The notes below the pieces were generated by a model. It was not told the DNA's origin. It did no database searches and worked only from the letters and a program-made list of their open reading frames with translations. A DNA stretch of 64,000 bases from Arcticibacterium sp964021845 (GTDB taxonomy: Bacteria; Bacteroidota; Bacteroidia; Cytophagales; Spirosomataceae). The DNA is taken from the NCBI RefSeq assembly GCF_964021845.1, contig NZ_CAXHZC010000010.1, positions 62,001 through 126,000 of the forward strand. The letters run 5' to 3'. The position numbers were made by a program, and so were the translations under genes. Below, in pieces: positions 33,131 through 43,039 of this stretch; within the stretch, counting starts at the first letter, position 1; the number at the start of each line of letters is the position of its first letter.

Positions 33131-34345
33131 TTATATGCCAAACTGCCAATTTCGAGGTGCTACTGGCGTTCTGGTTTCAGATGCTACACAAGGTGCTAAA
33201 GGAATTGGAAAGCGAAAATCTCCGTCTGTCTCAGGCACTGGGTCTCTGTTATTAAGAATACTAAAAAGGTTATCTTTTCTAATCCCTGTAATACCTTCTC
33301 TATTTAGCATGTGCCTAACTTCTTTAACAGCAGAAGCTGAGAAGTAGCCTAAAACAAGCTCCTCCTTTTGGTTTATGTTAACCACATTACTACGAATAGG
33401 AGCAGGTGGCGTATCTGCCAAAGAACCTGACTTAATAGATTGATCTTCTATCAGTTTTAAATACCTAAAAGCTCCGGCGGTCAATGACTTTTGCTGAATG
33501 GTTACCAAACAGCTATTAGACTGAAAAGCTGGCACCTGAGCCACTAACTTCCCTTTTTGGCTTTGTCCATTGGTAAATACATCTGAAAAAATCTGAATAT
33601 CTTCTCCCTCAAATAGCTCCCAACAGAAACCCTGGCAATAATAATCATAGATATTATTTGGGTGCAATGCATCATCTGTAACACATTCACCAGTAGCTGT
33701 CCCTAATTCTTCTTTTGTAAAAAAACGGCCTTGCTGGCAGGTATGACAAATGTTTTGAACTTCATAATCTGTCCATGACCAACTATAAAAATTAACCTCC
33801 TCAGCAGGGTCATCAAAATCTAAATAATAATCATGTGTAGGAATTTTAAGATTATACAGTCGCGGCTTTGTTATTCCCTCTTCATTATATTTCACCTCAA
33901 AATTTGTAATCTCAGCCACTGGCAGCATCTCCTCTACACTTGATTCATATTTAAGGCCATCTGTGGTAGTAAACTTTAATTGATAAGTGTTACCCACCTC
34001 CGCAAAAAAGCCAGACGGCATTTCATAAACCCCAGGAGCCTTTTCTATCATTTGATAAACAATAGACTCATTTTCATAAACTTCTACCATTATATTCTCC
34101 AAAGGAATAGCCTCATTATCAATAGAAAAAATAGTTTTAGAAAACTCCGTGCTTACGAAGTCACTTTGGTCGTCCGTTTCAAAAATCTTTACAATTTGCC
34201 TTTGGTCAGAAACATTAGTGATGGTTCCTTCTACTATCAAGTACTTTTTACTCCCCTCTATACTAACCGAATAAGTATCAACGCAAGCCTGTGTTAGGAA
34301 CAAAAAAACGCAAAGCAGAGAAAAAAGTAGTTTTATTTTATGCAT
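33131..34345 (-). CDS. DUF4249 domain-containing lipoprotein
   Basis: A 404-residue protein with a lipoprotein signal (FSLLCVFLFLTQACVD, Cys near 21) and the DUF4249 pattern YLIVEGTITN...QIVKI at the N-terminus, plus several Cys pairs (NICHTCQQGRF, YYCQGFCWELF). DUF4249 proteins are encoded with TonB receptors and are thought to sit on the outer surface as their partner lipoprotein. It is transcribed ahead of the receptor, with 3 nt between the two frames. Confidence 0.9.
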   Translation of the reverse strand: MHKIKLLFSLLCVFLFLTQACVDTYSVSIEGSKKYLIVEGTITNVSDQRQIVKIFETDDQSDFVSTEFSKTIFSIDNEAIPLENIMVEVYENESIVYQMIEKAPGVYEMPSGFFAEVGNTYQLKFTTTDGLKYESSVEEMLPVAEITNFEVKYNEEGITKPRLYNLKIPTHDYYLDFDDPAEEVNFYSWSWTDYEVQNICHTCQQGRFFTKEELGTATGECVTDDALHPNNIYDYYCQGFCWELFEGEDIQIFSDVFTNGQSQKGKLVAQVPAFQSNSCLVTIQQKSLTAGAFRYLKLIEDQSIKSGSLADTPPAPIRSNVVNINQKEELVLGYFSASAVKEVRHMLNREGITGIRKDNLFSILNNRDPVPETDGDFRFPIPLAPCVASETRTPVAPRNWQFGI

Positions 34346-34541
34346 GAAAATTCAAATTATTTCAATACTCTGGATGTAGAACTTAATAGAATCAGCAGAC
34401 TAAATGTAATTCTATTTTGTCTATAATAGCTCCAAAACTGTCAATCTGTCAGCCTTTTGCCAATTGGAATATACTTTGTTCACCTCTTTGTGCCGTAAGG
34501 CAAATAAAAAAAGAATGTTCAAAACAAAAATATAAGATAAC

Positions 34542-36353
34542 ATGTCAACTGAAAAAGGTAGTATTTCCATTAATACGGAAAACATCTTTCCGATAATCAA
34601 GAAGTTTTTATACTCTGACAATGAGATTTTCCTAAGAGAATTAGTTTCTAATGCTGTAGATGCCACTCAGAAAATCAAAAAGCTCTCTTCCATGGGTAAG
34701 TTTGATGGCGAGCTAGGCGAACTTAAAATTAAGGTAGCGGTAGATAAAGAAGCTAAAACCATCACTATTTCTGACAAAGGTTTAGGAATGACAGCTGATG
34801 AGGTTAAAAAGTACATTAACCAAATAGCTTTCTCTGGAGCAAAAGACTTCTTAGAAAAATATAAAGATGTAGACGACAAAAATCCTATCATTGGTCAGTT
34901 TGGACTTGGTTTTTACTCAGCCTACATGGTAGCCAAAGAAGTAGAAATTCACACAAAATCTTACCAAGATGCTCCAGCTGTAAAATGGTTATGTGATGGT
35001 ACTACGGAGTATGAAATCTCGGACATTGAAAAAGCTGAAAGAGGTACTGACATCATTCTTCATATAGCAGAAGACTCTGAAGAGTTTTTAGAGGAAAGCA
35101 AAATTGAAGGTATTCTTAATAAATACGGTAAATTCCTTCCAGTAGAAATTGAGTTTAAAGAAGAGGTTATCAATAACCCGGCACCAATCTGGATTAAGTC
35201 TCCATCAGATCTTAAAGACGAAGACTATATAGCCTTTTATAAGGAGCTATATCCAATGGGCGAAGATCCTCTTTTCTGGATTCACCTGAATGTAGATTAC
35301 CCTTTCAATTTGACCGGAGTACTTTACTTCCCGAAAATCAAGCAGGATTTCCAATTAAGCAGAGAAGGCATCCAATTATACAGCCGCCAGGTGTTTATTA
35401 CCGATAACGTAAAAGACATCGTTCCTGAATTCTTACAATTACTTCATGGTGTTATTGACTCGCCAGACATTCCGTTAAACGTGTCTAGAAGTTACCTTCA
35501 GGCAGACGGAAACGTTAAGAAAATCAATAGCCATATCACGAAAAAAGTAGCTGACAAACTTGGCGAACTTTTCAATAATGACCGCAAGGCTTTTGAAGAA
35601 AAATGGGATAGCATTGGCCTATTTGTGAAGTACGGAATTATCTCTGACGATAAATTCTACGACAGAGCTCAAAACTTCTTATTGTTCAAAAATACTGAAA
35701 ACGAGTATTTCACAGCCGAAGAATACAAAACTAAGGTTGAGGCTCTTCAAAAAGATAAAGACGAAAATACCATTCTTCTTTATACCACTGATGCAGATAA
35801 GCAAGACGCCTTTATAAAAGGAGCTAAGAAACGTGAGTTTGATGTATTAATCTTAGATGATGTATTAGACCCTCACTTCATTAATACCATGGAGCAAAAA
35901 CTTGAAAAAGTTAGCTTCAAACGTGTAGATGGAGATTCTTTTGACAAACTGGTAGACAAAGGTTTAACTACCGAGTCTGTTCTTGGCGACAAAGAGAAAG
36001 AAAAAGTAGAAGGTCTTTTCAAAGAATTGGCCGGAAACAATGTGGTTCAGATAGAAGCACTTCCTGCTGACGACGCTCCTGTGAGCATAGTACAGCCTGA
36101 GTTTATGCGTAGATATATGGACATGAACAAGCTGAACGGTCAAGCTGGCATGATGGGTAATATGCCTACTATGTATAATTTAGTGGTGAACGGAAACAGC
36201 CCAATCATAGCTAAAATGCTTAAAATGAAAGGTGAAGACAGAAGACAAACGTACGCAAAACAATTGCACGATTTAGCTCTTCTTTCTCAAGGTATGCTTT
36301 CAGGTGGTAGCTTGACAGACTTTGTAAATAGAACTTTTGAAGAGATGGCTTAG
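34542..36353 (+). CDS. htpG: Molecular chaperone HtpG (Hsp90)
   Basis: The protein has 603 residues. The GHKL ATP-binding domain shows FLRELVSNAVDATQKIKKL (N1 box), DKGLGMTADEVKKYINQIAF (N2 box) and IGQFGLGFYSAYMVA (N3, about 118-132). The middle domain catalytic region carries LNVSRSYLQAD. The C-terminal dimerisation region ends DFVNRTFEEMA. It is an ATP-driven cytoplasmic chaperone. It is followed by a terminator at 36389-36420, so it appears monocistronic. Confidence 0.97.
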   Translation: MSTEKGSISINTENIFPIIKKFLYSDNEIFLRELVSNAVDATQKIKKLSSMGKFDGELGELKIKVAVDKEAKTITISDKGLGMTADEVKKYINQIAFSGAKDFLEKYKDVDDKNPIIGQFGLGFYSAYMVAKEVEIHTKSYQDAPAVKWLCDGTTEYEISDIEKAERGTDIILHIAEDSEEFLEESKIEGILNKYGKFLPVEIEFKEEVINNPAPIWIKSPSDLKDEDYIAFYKELYPMGEDPLFWIHLNVDYPFNLTGVLYFPKIKQDFQLSREGIQLYSRQVFITDNVKDIVPEFLQLLHGVIDSPDIPLNVSRSYLQADGNVKKINSHITKKVADKLGELFNNDRKAFEEKWDSIGLFVKYGIISDDKFYDRAQNFLLFKNTENEYFTAEEYKTKVEALQKDKDENTILLYTTDADKQDAFIKGAKKREFDVLILDDVLDPHFINTMEQKLEKVSFKRVDGDSFDKLVDKGLTTESVLGDKEKEKVEGLFKELAGNNVVQIEALPADDAPVSIVQPEFMRRYMDMNKLNGQAGMMGNMPTMYNLVVNGNSPIIAKMLKMKGEDRRQTYAKQLHDLALLSQGMLSGGSLTDFVNRTFEEMA

Positions 36354-36388
36354 GCTTTTTTCAATATTTGGCTAAGCCTTATAATTGG

Positions 36389-36420
36389 ACCTCGTGGAGA
36401 TTTCTCTGCGAGGTTTTTTT
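36389..36420 (+). terminator. Intrinsic terminator of htpG
   Basis: ACCTCG (36389-36394) pairs with CGAGGT (36409-36414), with an inner GAGA/TCTC, followed by a run of seven T. Confidence 0.8.
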
Positions 36421-36456
36421 GTTGATTCAATCAATAAAATTTAAATACATCCGTCC

Positions 36457-36990
36457 TTACTCCTTCAAAAACTCAACCTCCACATCATACTCCTGATATT
36501 GGTCTATGAATTGAAAGCTATCATTATACGCTTCATCTGAAAGCCAAACCTTATTTTTTTCTAGACCCGTTAGAATCAAAGATTTATCTTGGTCTAATTT
36601 TAGTTCTTCAGCGTTAACTGCTTTCACTTTGAATATTTCGTATTGGGTATTTCCAGCATTATCAACCTGAATTTCTAAGATATCACCATCTAAACTGTAG
36701 CTTCCTGAAAAGCTGCTGCTCGTTAAAAAATCAAAACTTGCATCGCTCAAGCCTAACTCTGTTAAACTGCAAGAGCCATCAGCGTTAAGCGTAAGGTATT
36801 TTCCATAAAGTGGGTTAATAGATGCTTGCAAGGGCTCTTCTCCCACTTTTTCCCTATTGGTATAAATAAAGTCTAATTGCCACTTACCTGTTACGTCTAT
36901 AACAGGTGTAGGTTCATCAGCATCTCCTCCACAGCCAAACATTAATAATGAAAGGATACTTAAAAGGAAAAAAGTGCGAGTGAATTTCAT
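36457..36990 (-). CDS. Lipoprotein of unknown function, paralogue-like to its neighbour
   Basis: The frame is open from 37077, but the start at ATG 36990 is chosen because it begins a proper lipoprotein signal (FTRTFFLLSILSLLMFGCGG) and removes an overlap with the next gene. The product has 177 residues. TGKWQLDFIYTNREKV and YLTLNADGSCSLTELGLSD match a lipocalin-like layout shared with the gene at 37037-37564 (GTWESDYVFTV..., VVTFNSDGTFTM), so the two are probably an old tandem duplication. Confidence 0.75.
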   Translation of the reverse strand: MKFTRTFFLLSILSLLMFGCGGDADEPTPVIDVTGKWQLDFIYTNREKVGEEPLQASINPLYGKYLTLNADGSCSLTELGLSDASFDFLTSSSFSGSYSLDGDILEIQVDNAGNTQYEIFKVKAVNAEELKLDQDKSLILTGLEKNKVWLSDEAYNDSFQFIDQYQEYDVEVEFLKE

Positions 36991-37036
36991 CAAGAAAGAG
37001 TATTTATTTATAACAAGTTTTAGGCTACTCAAAAAA

Positions 37037-37564
37037 TTACTTTTTTGTAAAATAACCAGATTGGTCATAACGCTCATATACCGATATAGCGGAGCTTTTG
37101 GCCTGATATTCTGTATCCGTAAGAGCAGCTTTACTTGACTCTAAACTTTCTTTTATTAGCTCTTTCGTCAAGTTCATTTCCATCTCAGTAACCTTTGACA
37201 CGCTAGCGGTAAAACTATGTTTAACCCCAGCATCAGTGGTTAAAGTCACCTTATTTGCCTTAACCAGAAACGTACCGTTTATAGTCCCAGCTTTAAATGA
37301 ATCAAAACCATAATCTCCTATGGAAAACTTATTCATAGTAAATGTGCCATCACTATTAAATGTAACTACACTTCCGTCTGGTGAGTTTATGGTAGAGTTA
37401 AGTGCGTTTGCACCACTTTTTTGACTAACTGTGAATACGTAATCTGACTCCCAAGTACCAACAATATTCAAATCACCGGTTTGACCTGGCGTTATTTCGG
37501 TATCGCCATCTTTAGTACATGAAAAAGTGAAAATTATAAGAAAGGCCAAAAGTAGATTTTTCAT
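37037..37564 (-). CDS. Lipocalin-like lipoprotein of unknown function
   Basis: A 175-residue protein with lipoprotein signal LLLAFLIIFTFSCTKDGD. Residues 33-75 (NIVGTWESDYVFTVSQKSG, VVTFNSDGTFTMNKF) have the lipocalin-like pattern G-x-W followed by a D-G strand. It is immediately upstream of a similar gene (36457-36990). Confidence 0.75.
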   Translation of the reverse strand: MKNLLLAFLIIFTFSCTKDGDTEITPGQTGDLNIVGTWESDYVFTVSQKSGANALNSTINSPDGSVVTFNSDGTFTMNKFSIGDYGFDSFKAGTINGTFLVKANKVTLTTDAGVKHSFTASVSKVTEMEMNLTKELIKESLESSKAALTDTEYQAKSSAISVYERYDQSGYFTKK

Positions 37565-37716
37565 CGATGAATTATTATTCGTTTTCTTTCTTAAACGTAA
37601 TCAATAATCATACCCGAATCTGAACTTTGAACTAAATGCAGTCAACTGACGCAATTTAGCTAAATACCGTCATCGTAATGACGCAATTAACGAAAATAGG
37701 TTCATAAGATTCCGAA

Positions 37717-38316
37717 TCACTCCAGCTCCACAAACCTCAAATCCAAAATAGCTTCCTTAACCTCCTCTAAAAGTGATAGTCTCACTTCAATATTTAAAAT
37801 GTATCGGTCTGTATAATCTTGCGAAATAATATTCAAGTCATAATTCTTAATAATTCGCATGACTTCATTCATGTATTGAATTTTAAAAGCTAGTTTAAGG
37901 TGCTCATTGATAGTTTTCTCTTCTAAAGTGGCCTCTTCAAGAGCTTCCATGCTTGCCATTTTATAGGCATTGATAAGACCTGGAACTCCTAAAAGGGTCC
38001 CGCCAAAATACCTCACCACCACTATAAAAACATTTCTTAGGTTTTGCGACAGCAGCACATTCAAAATTGGCTTACCAGCAGAGCCCGACGGCTCTCCGTC
38101 GTCATTGGCTCTAAAGTTATCGTCTGTAGTGCCCAACCTGTACGCATAACAGTGATGTCGTGCCTTTGGATGAAGCTTTTTAGTTTCGTCTAAATACATT
38201 TTCACCTCGTCTTCATCAGCCACCGGAAAGGCAAAACCATAGAACTTACTCCCTTTATCTTTAAATAAACTTACCGATGGTTCGGAAATAGTGAAATACG
38301 TATCAGAAATAGACAT
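37717..38316 (-). CDS. YigZ/IMPACT family protein
   Basis: A 199-residue protein with the UPF0029/IMPACT N-terminal signature: KGSKFYGFAFPVADEDEV, KLHPKARHHCYAYRLG, DDGEPSGSAGKPIL and VVVRYFGGTLLGVPGLINAY. It is linked to translation control in eukaryotic relatives; the bacterial role is unclear. It is a single-gene unit. Confidence 0.9.
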   Translation of the reverse strand: MSISDTYFTISEPSVSLFKDKGSKFYGFAFPVADEDEVKMYLDETKKLHPKARHHCYAYRLGTTDDNFRANDDGEPSGSAGKPILNVLLSQNLRNVFIVVVRYFGGTLLGVPGLINAYKMASMEALEEATLEEKTINEHLKLAFKIQYMNEVMRIIKNYDLNIISQDYTDRYILNIEVRLSLLEEVKEAILDLRFVELE

Positions 38317-38440
38317 GTTTTAAGGAAATCTTAAGTAATTTTGCCGCCTTATAAAGTCAAAATTAGGCTTTAATTTTAAAGTTAAAGACCAAATAATGCA
38401 TACTCTCGTATTTTAGAGAAGTAAGCAAGGAGAAAACACA

Positions 38441-40099
38441 ATGGCAAACGAGGAAAAAGAAAAAAGCTTAAACTTTATTGAGGAGATTGTAGAGAAAGAT
38501 TTAGCCGCTGGAAAGCATAAATCTATTCTGACCAGATTCCCTCCAGAACCTAATGGTTATTTACACATTGGTCACGCAAAATCCATTTGTTTAAACTTTG
38601 GTTTAGCAGAGTCTTATGGCGGAAAAACCAATTTGCGTTTTGATGATACCAATCCAGTAACCGAAGACACCGAATACGTTGATTCTATAAAAGAAGACGT
38701 AAAGTGGTTAGGCTTTAACTGGGCTAGTGAGCATTACGCTTCAGACTATTTTGATACACTTTATGAGTATGCAGAAAAGTTAATAAACTTAGGTTTAGCA
38801 TATGTGGACGACAGCACATCTGAAGAGCTAGCCGCTCAAAAAGGAACACCTACTACTCCTGGAACCAACAGTCCGTTTCGAGACAGAAGCATAGAAGAAA
38901 ATCTTACGCTTTTTAGAGAAATGCGTGATGGAAAACATGCTGAAGGCAGCAAAGCATTAAGAGCCAAGATTGACATGGCCTCTACCAATATGCTCATGCG
39001 TGACCCTATTATTTATAGAATCAAATTTGCCAAACATCACCGTACGGGCGACAAATGGTGCATTTATCCTATGTATGATTTAGCTCATGGCCAGTCTGAC
39101 TCTATAGAAGAAATAACCCATTCTGTTTGTACACTTGAGTTTGTACCTCACAGAGAATTGTATGATTGGTTTATTGAAAAATTAGAGATTTTCCCTTCAA
39201 AACAGTATGAGTTTGCTCGTTTGAACCTTGGTTATACTTTAATGAGTAAGCGAAAGCTGAAACTTTTGGTAGAAGAAAACCATGTGAGTGGCTGGGATGA
39301 TCCAAGAATGCCAACTATTTCTGGTTTAAGAAGAAGAGGCTATACGCCAAAATCAATAAGAGATTTTTGTGATAGAATAGGTATAGCAAAACGCGACAAT
39401 ATGATTGACGCAAGTTTGTTAGAGTTCTTCATCAAAGACCATCTTAATAAGATTTCTTCCAGGGTAATGGCAGTAACTGACCCTTTAAAAGTTACCATTA
39501 CTAATTTCCCTGAAGGCGAAACGGAGGATTGTGAAATTGACAACAACCCTGAAGACGAAAATAGCGGCAGCCGTATGGTGCCTTTTGATAAAGAAATTTT
39601 TATTGAAAAATCTGATTTCTTAGAAGATGCCCCTAAAAAATACTTCCGACTTAAGCCAGGTGGGGTAGTAAGACTTAAAGGTGCTTACATTATTCAATGT
39701 GACGACGTTGTCAAAGACGAAAACGGCGAGATATTAGAACTGAAATGTAGCTTTATAGAAAACAGTAAAAGTGGGCAAGATACTTCGGGCGTAAAATGCA
39801 AGGGTGTAATTCACTGGGTGAGCCAAAAGAACAATGTACCCTTAGAACTACGTGTTTATGACAGACTTTTCAAAGAAGAAGATGTGGCTGGCTATGACGG
39901 TGACTTTAGAGAAATCTTAAATGAAAACTCTTTAGAGATTCTTACAGCTTATGGCGAGCCGAGTTTAAAAGATGCTAAACTGGAAGACAAATTTCAGTTT
40001 ATCAGAAAGGGCTATTACGTTCTTGACAAAGACAGTACAGCTGACAAACTAGTTTTCAACCAGACTGTAGGCATGAGAGACAGCTGGAAAAAGAAATAG
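38441..40099 (+). CDS. glnS: Glutaminyl-tRNA synthetase
   Basis: A 552-residue class I synthetase: PPEPNGYLHIGHAKSICLN (HIGH box at about 42-45), the discriminating GlnRS region RFDDTNPVTEDTEYVDSI, and LMSKRKLKLLVEEN (KMSKS-type loop). The C-terminal anticodon-binding beta-barrels end at about residue 550, and there is no YqeY-like extension. It charges tRNA-Gln with glutamine. The -7 box TAATTTTG is at 38336-38343. A terminator follows at 40121-40146. Confidence 0.95.
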   Translation: MANEEKEKSLNFIEEIVEKDLAAGKHKSILTRFPPEPNGYLHIGHAKSICLNFGLAESYGGKTNLRFDDTNPVTEDTEYVDSIKEDVKWLGFNWASEHYASDYFDTLYEYAEKLINLGLAYVDDSTSEELAAQKGTPTTPGTNSPFRDRSIEENLTLFREMRDGKHAEGSKALRAKIDMASTNMLMRDPIIYRIKFAKHHRTGDKWCIYPMYDLAHGQSDSIEEITHSVCTLEFVPHRELYDWFIEKLEIFPSKQYEFARLNLGYTLMSKRKLKLLVEENHVSGWDDPRMPTISGLRRRGYTPKSIRDFCDRIGIAKRDNMIDASLLEFFIKDHLNKISSRVMAVTDPLKVTITNFPEGETEDCEIDNNPEDENSGSRMVPFDKEIFIEKSDFLEDAPKKYFRLKPGGVVRLKGAYIIQCDDVVKDENGEILELKCSFIENSKSGQDTSGVKCKGVIHWVSQKNNVPLELRVYDRLFKEEDVAGYDGDFREILNENSLEILTAYGEPSLKDAKLEDKFQFIRKGYYVLDKDSTADKLVFNQTVGMRDSWKKK

Positions 40100-40120
40100 T
40101 ACATATTTAGATTAAGTAAA

Positions 40121-40146
40121 AGGCGAGCTTCGGTTCGCCTTTTTTT
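40121..40146 (+). terminator. Intrinsic terminator of glnS
   Basis: AGGCGA (40121-40126) pairs with TCGCCT (40135-40140), followed by six T. Confidence 0.8.
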
Positions 40147-40209
40147 ATGCCCTAGCTCCCATGATTTCCTTAAATTTGCAAAATCAAGCAGTCTATTCAA
40201 TATTCAACT

Positions 40210-42252
40210 ATGAAGTATAACATCACTATCCTTTTTATTCTATTTGGGCAATTCTCCTTCGCTCAGGTAGACAGCACCCAAAACTTAAATCAAGTTACCG
40301 TCACCGCCTTTGAAGCTCAAAGAAGTGTTACTGAAGTTGCGGCTCCTGTCAATGTCATTGAGCCAAAAAGCATTGAAAGATTTGACAATAACGGTATCCT
40401 GCCAATCTTAAATCAATACCCGGGTGTGAGAATGGAAGAAAGGTCACCGGGTAGTTATAGAATATCCATTAGAGGTAGCTCTGTTCGTTCGCCCTTTGGC
40501 GTAAGAAATGTAAAGGTTTACTGGAACGAAATTCCGTTCACAGATGCTAACGGCGTTTCATATTTCAACCTACTAGACATAAACAGTGTAGGCAGCATGG
40601 AACTGTTAAAAGGGCCATCAGCTAGTATTTATGGAGCTGGAATGGGCGGCGTAATATTACTTGACGGTAAGTCAGCCCAAGTTGTAGAACAAAAAAGAAA
40701 CAAACTTGAAGTCAAAACTCACTTTGGCTCTTACAATACCCAAAACAGAAGTATCAATTTTAGCTCGGCATCAGAAAAAGCGAATACATTTCTAGGTTAC
40801 TCCCACGCCAGAACAGAAGGCTACAGAGACCATTCTAAACTGCGAAGAGATGTTTTAAACTATAGAACAAGCCTTTATTTGACCGATGAATATACGCTAC
40901 ATCTAAACAGTTTTTATGCCGACTTATATTATCAAACCCCAGGCGGCTTAAACTTAGACCAGAAAAATGAAAACCCAAGATGGGCGAGACAGGCAACCAA
41001 CTTCACACCTAGTTCTGAAGAACAGAATGCCGCCATTTATCAAAAGTTATTCTCCTTAGGCGTGTCGCAAGAATTTAAATTTAATGACAGATTCACTTCT
41101 ACCATTTCTTTATTTGGGAACGCCACAAAACTCCAAAACCCGTTTATAACTAATTTTGAAAAGCGTGACCAAAAGTCTATTGGAGCAAGAAATAAAAATG
41201 TCATAGTTCTTTCTGAAAATCGCATAAAAACTAAAGCAGTCATAGGTTTAGAATATCAAAAAACTACTTCTGATTTTGAGGTCTATGATAATAATGGCGG
41301 TGTTACAGGTGACGTACAATACATAGAAGCTGTGGATGCTTTTCAAGGCTCTGTTTTCGCCCAGCTAGAAGCTGAATTACCTTCCAAAGTATTCTTAACT
41401 GCTGGCTTAAGCTTGAACAAACAAAGCTATGATTATGAACGTGAGGGCGGCCTGTCGGTCAAAAGCGAATCTAGCGGTGTGCCAGTAATGCCAAGGTTTT
41501 CTGTGTTAAAATCTTTTGCACCTTCTTTCTCTGTTTTCGGAAGTATTGGCAAAGGTTTCTCTCCTCCTACCGTGCAGGAGTTTGTGACTATTTTTAATCC
41601 TTTAGCCACTATTGACAAGCTAAATGCAGAAACTGGCACCAACTATGAAATCGGGATTAAAGGAGCCAAAGAAGGTTTTTCATATCAATTTAATGCCTAT
41701 TCTCTTCAGTTAAATGATGCCATAGTAAGAGGGAGTATCAATGATGAAGATGTATTTACAAACGCTGGTAAAGCAAGCCAAAATGGGCTAGAATTATTGG
41801 TCAACTATGAAAAAATAGTTGACGAAAGTTCTAAAATAAATCTACTTTTCTCAGCCGACTTAAAAGATTATAAGTACCTAGAATTCTCTGACAACGAGAC
41901 TATTTTTGACGGAAATCTAATTCCATCTGTACCTAAAAAGACCTTTAACTTCTCTGTAGACTATGCCCATTCTTCTGGTATATTCTGGAACAACAATTTG
42001 AACTTCACAGATGAGATCCCGCTCAACAATGCCAATACGGTTTATTCTGAAAAGTATTTCTTACTCAACTCAAGAATAGGCTGGCAGAAGAATATTGACT
42101 CATGGCTTTTAAAAATTTACGCTGGAGGAGAAAACCTTTTAGACCAAGATTACAGCTTAGGAAATGACATCAACGCTTTTGGAAGCAGATATTACAATCC
42201 ATCACCAAAAAGAAACTGGAATTGTGGTGTCTCTATTGCCTTTAGCTTTTAG
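40210..42252 (+). CDS. TonB-dependent receptor
   Basis: A 680-residue outer-membrane receptor. The signal peptide (ITILFILFGQFSFAQ) is followed by a TonB-box-like segment (NLNQVTVTAF), a plug (ILPILNQYPGVRMEERSPGS, SIRGSSVRSPFGVRNVKVYW) and a barrel. The C-terminal GVSIAFSF ends with the aromatic residue of outer-membrane beta-barrels. No CarboxypepD domain is present, unlike the receptor at 30737. A -7 box TAAATTTG lies at 40171-40178. The family resembles siderophore/vitamin receptors; the substrate is unknown. Confidence 0.88.
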   Translation: MKYNITILFILFGQFSFAQVDSTQNLNQVTVTAFEAQRSVTEVAAPVNVIEPKSIERFDNNGILPILNQYPGVRMEERSPGSYRISIRGSSVRSPFGVRNVKVYWNEIPFTDANGVSYFNLLDINSVGSMELLKGPSASIYGAGMGGVILLDGKSAQVVEQKRNKLEVKTHFGSYNTQNRSINFSSASEKANTFLGYSHARTEGYRDHSKLRRDVLNYRTSLYLTDEYTLHLNSFYADLYYQTPGGLNLDQKNENPRWARQATNFTPSSEEQNAAIYQKLFSLGVSQEFKFNDRFTSTISLFGNATKLQNPFITNFEKRDQKSIGARNKNVIVLSENRIKTKAVIGLEYQKTTSDFEVYDNNGGVTGDVQYIEAVDAFQGSVFAQLEAELPSKVFLTAGLSLNKQSYDYEREGGLSVKSESSGVPVMPRFSVLKSFAPSFSVFGSIGKGFSPPTVQEFVTIFNPLATIDKLNAETGTNYEIGIKGAKEGFSYQFNAYSLQLNDAIVRGSINDEDVFTNAGKASQNGLELLVNYEKIVDESSKINLLFSADLKDYKYLEFSDNETIFDGNLIPSVPKKTFNFSVDYAHSSGIFWNNNLNFTDEIPLNNANTVYSEKYFLLNSRIGWQKNIDSWLLKIYAGGENLLDQDYSLGNDINAFGSRYYNPSPKRNWNCGVSIAFSF

Positions 42253-42312
42253 AACAAATTGAACTTATTTTCAATATATATGTTATAACATTAAATACAA
42301 ATAAGTATAACA

Positions 42313-43029
42313 ATGAACAGCATATATCACGCATCCGATAGCAGAGGACACGCCAATCACGGTTGGCTAAACTCATATCACAGTTTTAGTTTTGCAGGAT
42401 ATAATAATCCTGAAAGAATGCACTTTGGAGCATTACGAGTTTTAAATGACGACCATGTAGCTGGAGGTATGGGCTTTTCAAAGCACCCGCACAGTAATAT
42501 GGAGATAGTCTCTATTCCGCTAGAAGGTGAATTAGAGCATCAAGATAGTATAGGAAATAAAGCGGTTATAAAAACTGGCGAAGTGCAGATTATGTCTGCA
42601 GGAACTGGCGTAGAGCATTCCGAGAAGAATAACAACAGCAAATTACCTGTTAAGTTTCTTCAGATTTGGGTTTTCCCAAAAGAGCAAAACATAAAACCAA
42701 ATTACGACCAACAAGAATTCCCTTTAGAAGAGCGTTTGAACCGATTCCAAAAAGTGGTTTCTCCTAGTAGTAGCTCAGACCTAGGCGTTAAAATAAATCA
42801 AGATGCTTGGTTTTCTATGGCAGACATTGAGCTTGGAAAGAACATTCCGTATACGTTGAATAAAAAAGGAAATGGTACTTATTTCTTCGTTTTGGAAGGT
42901 AAACTCGAGATTGATAAGCAGAAACTTTCTAAAAGAGATGGGTTTGGAATTTGGGAATTTGACACGGTTGATGTGAAAGCCTCTGTAGATAGTAAAGTAT
43001 TAGCTATTGAGGTTCCTATGACATTTTAA
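42313..43029 (+). CDS. Pirin family protein
   Basis: A 238-residue bicupin of the pirin superfamily: FSKHPHSNMEIVSIPLEGE (metal-binding His), HQDSIGNKAVIKTGEVQIMS and GTGVEHSEKNN. This group includes quercetinase-like YhhW. It is 10 nt upstream of a second pirin, so a two-gene unit. Confidence 0.92.
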   Translation: MNSIYHASDSRGHANHGWLNSYHSFSFAGYNNPERMHFGALRVLNDDHVAGGMGFSKHPHSNMEIVSIPLEGELEHQDSIGNKAVIKTGEVQIMSAGTGVEHSEKNNNSKLPVKFLQIWVFPKEQNIKPNYDQQEFPLEERLNRFQKVVSPSSSSDLGVKINQDAWFSMADIELGKNIPYTLNKKGNGTYFFVLEGKLEIDKQKLSKRDGFGIWEFDTVDVKASVDSKVLAIEVPMTF

Positions 43030-43039
43030 ATGTTAAGCA

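Noticed and set aside
36991..37077. N-terminal extension of the lipoprotein at 36457-36990
   Set aside because: It would bury the lipoprotein signal and overlap the neighbouring gene.
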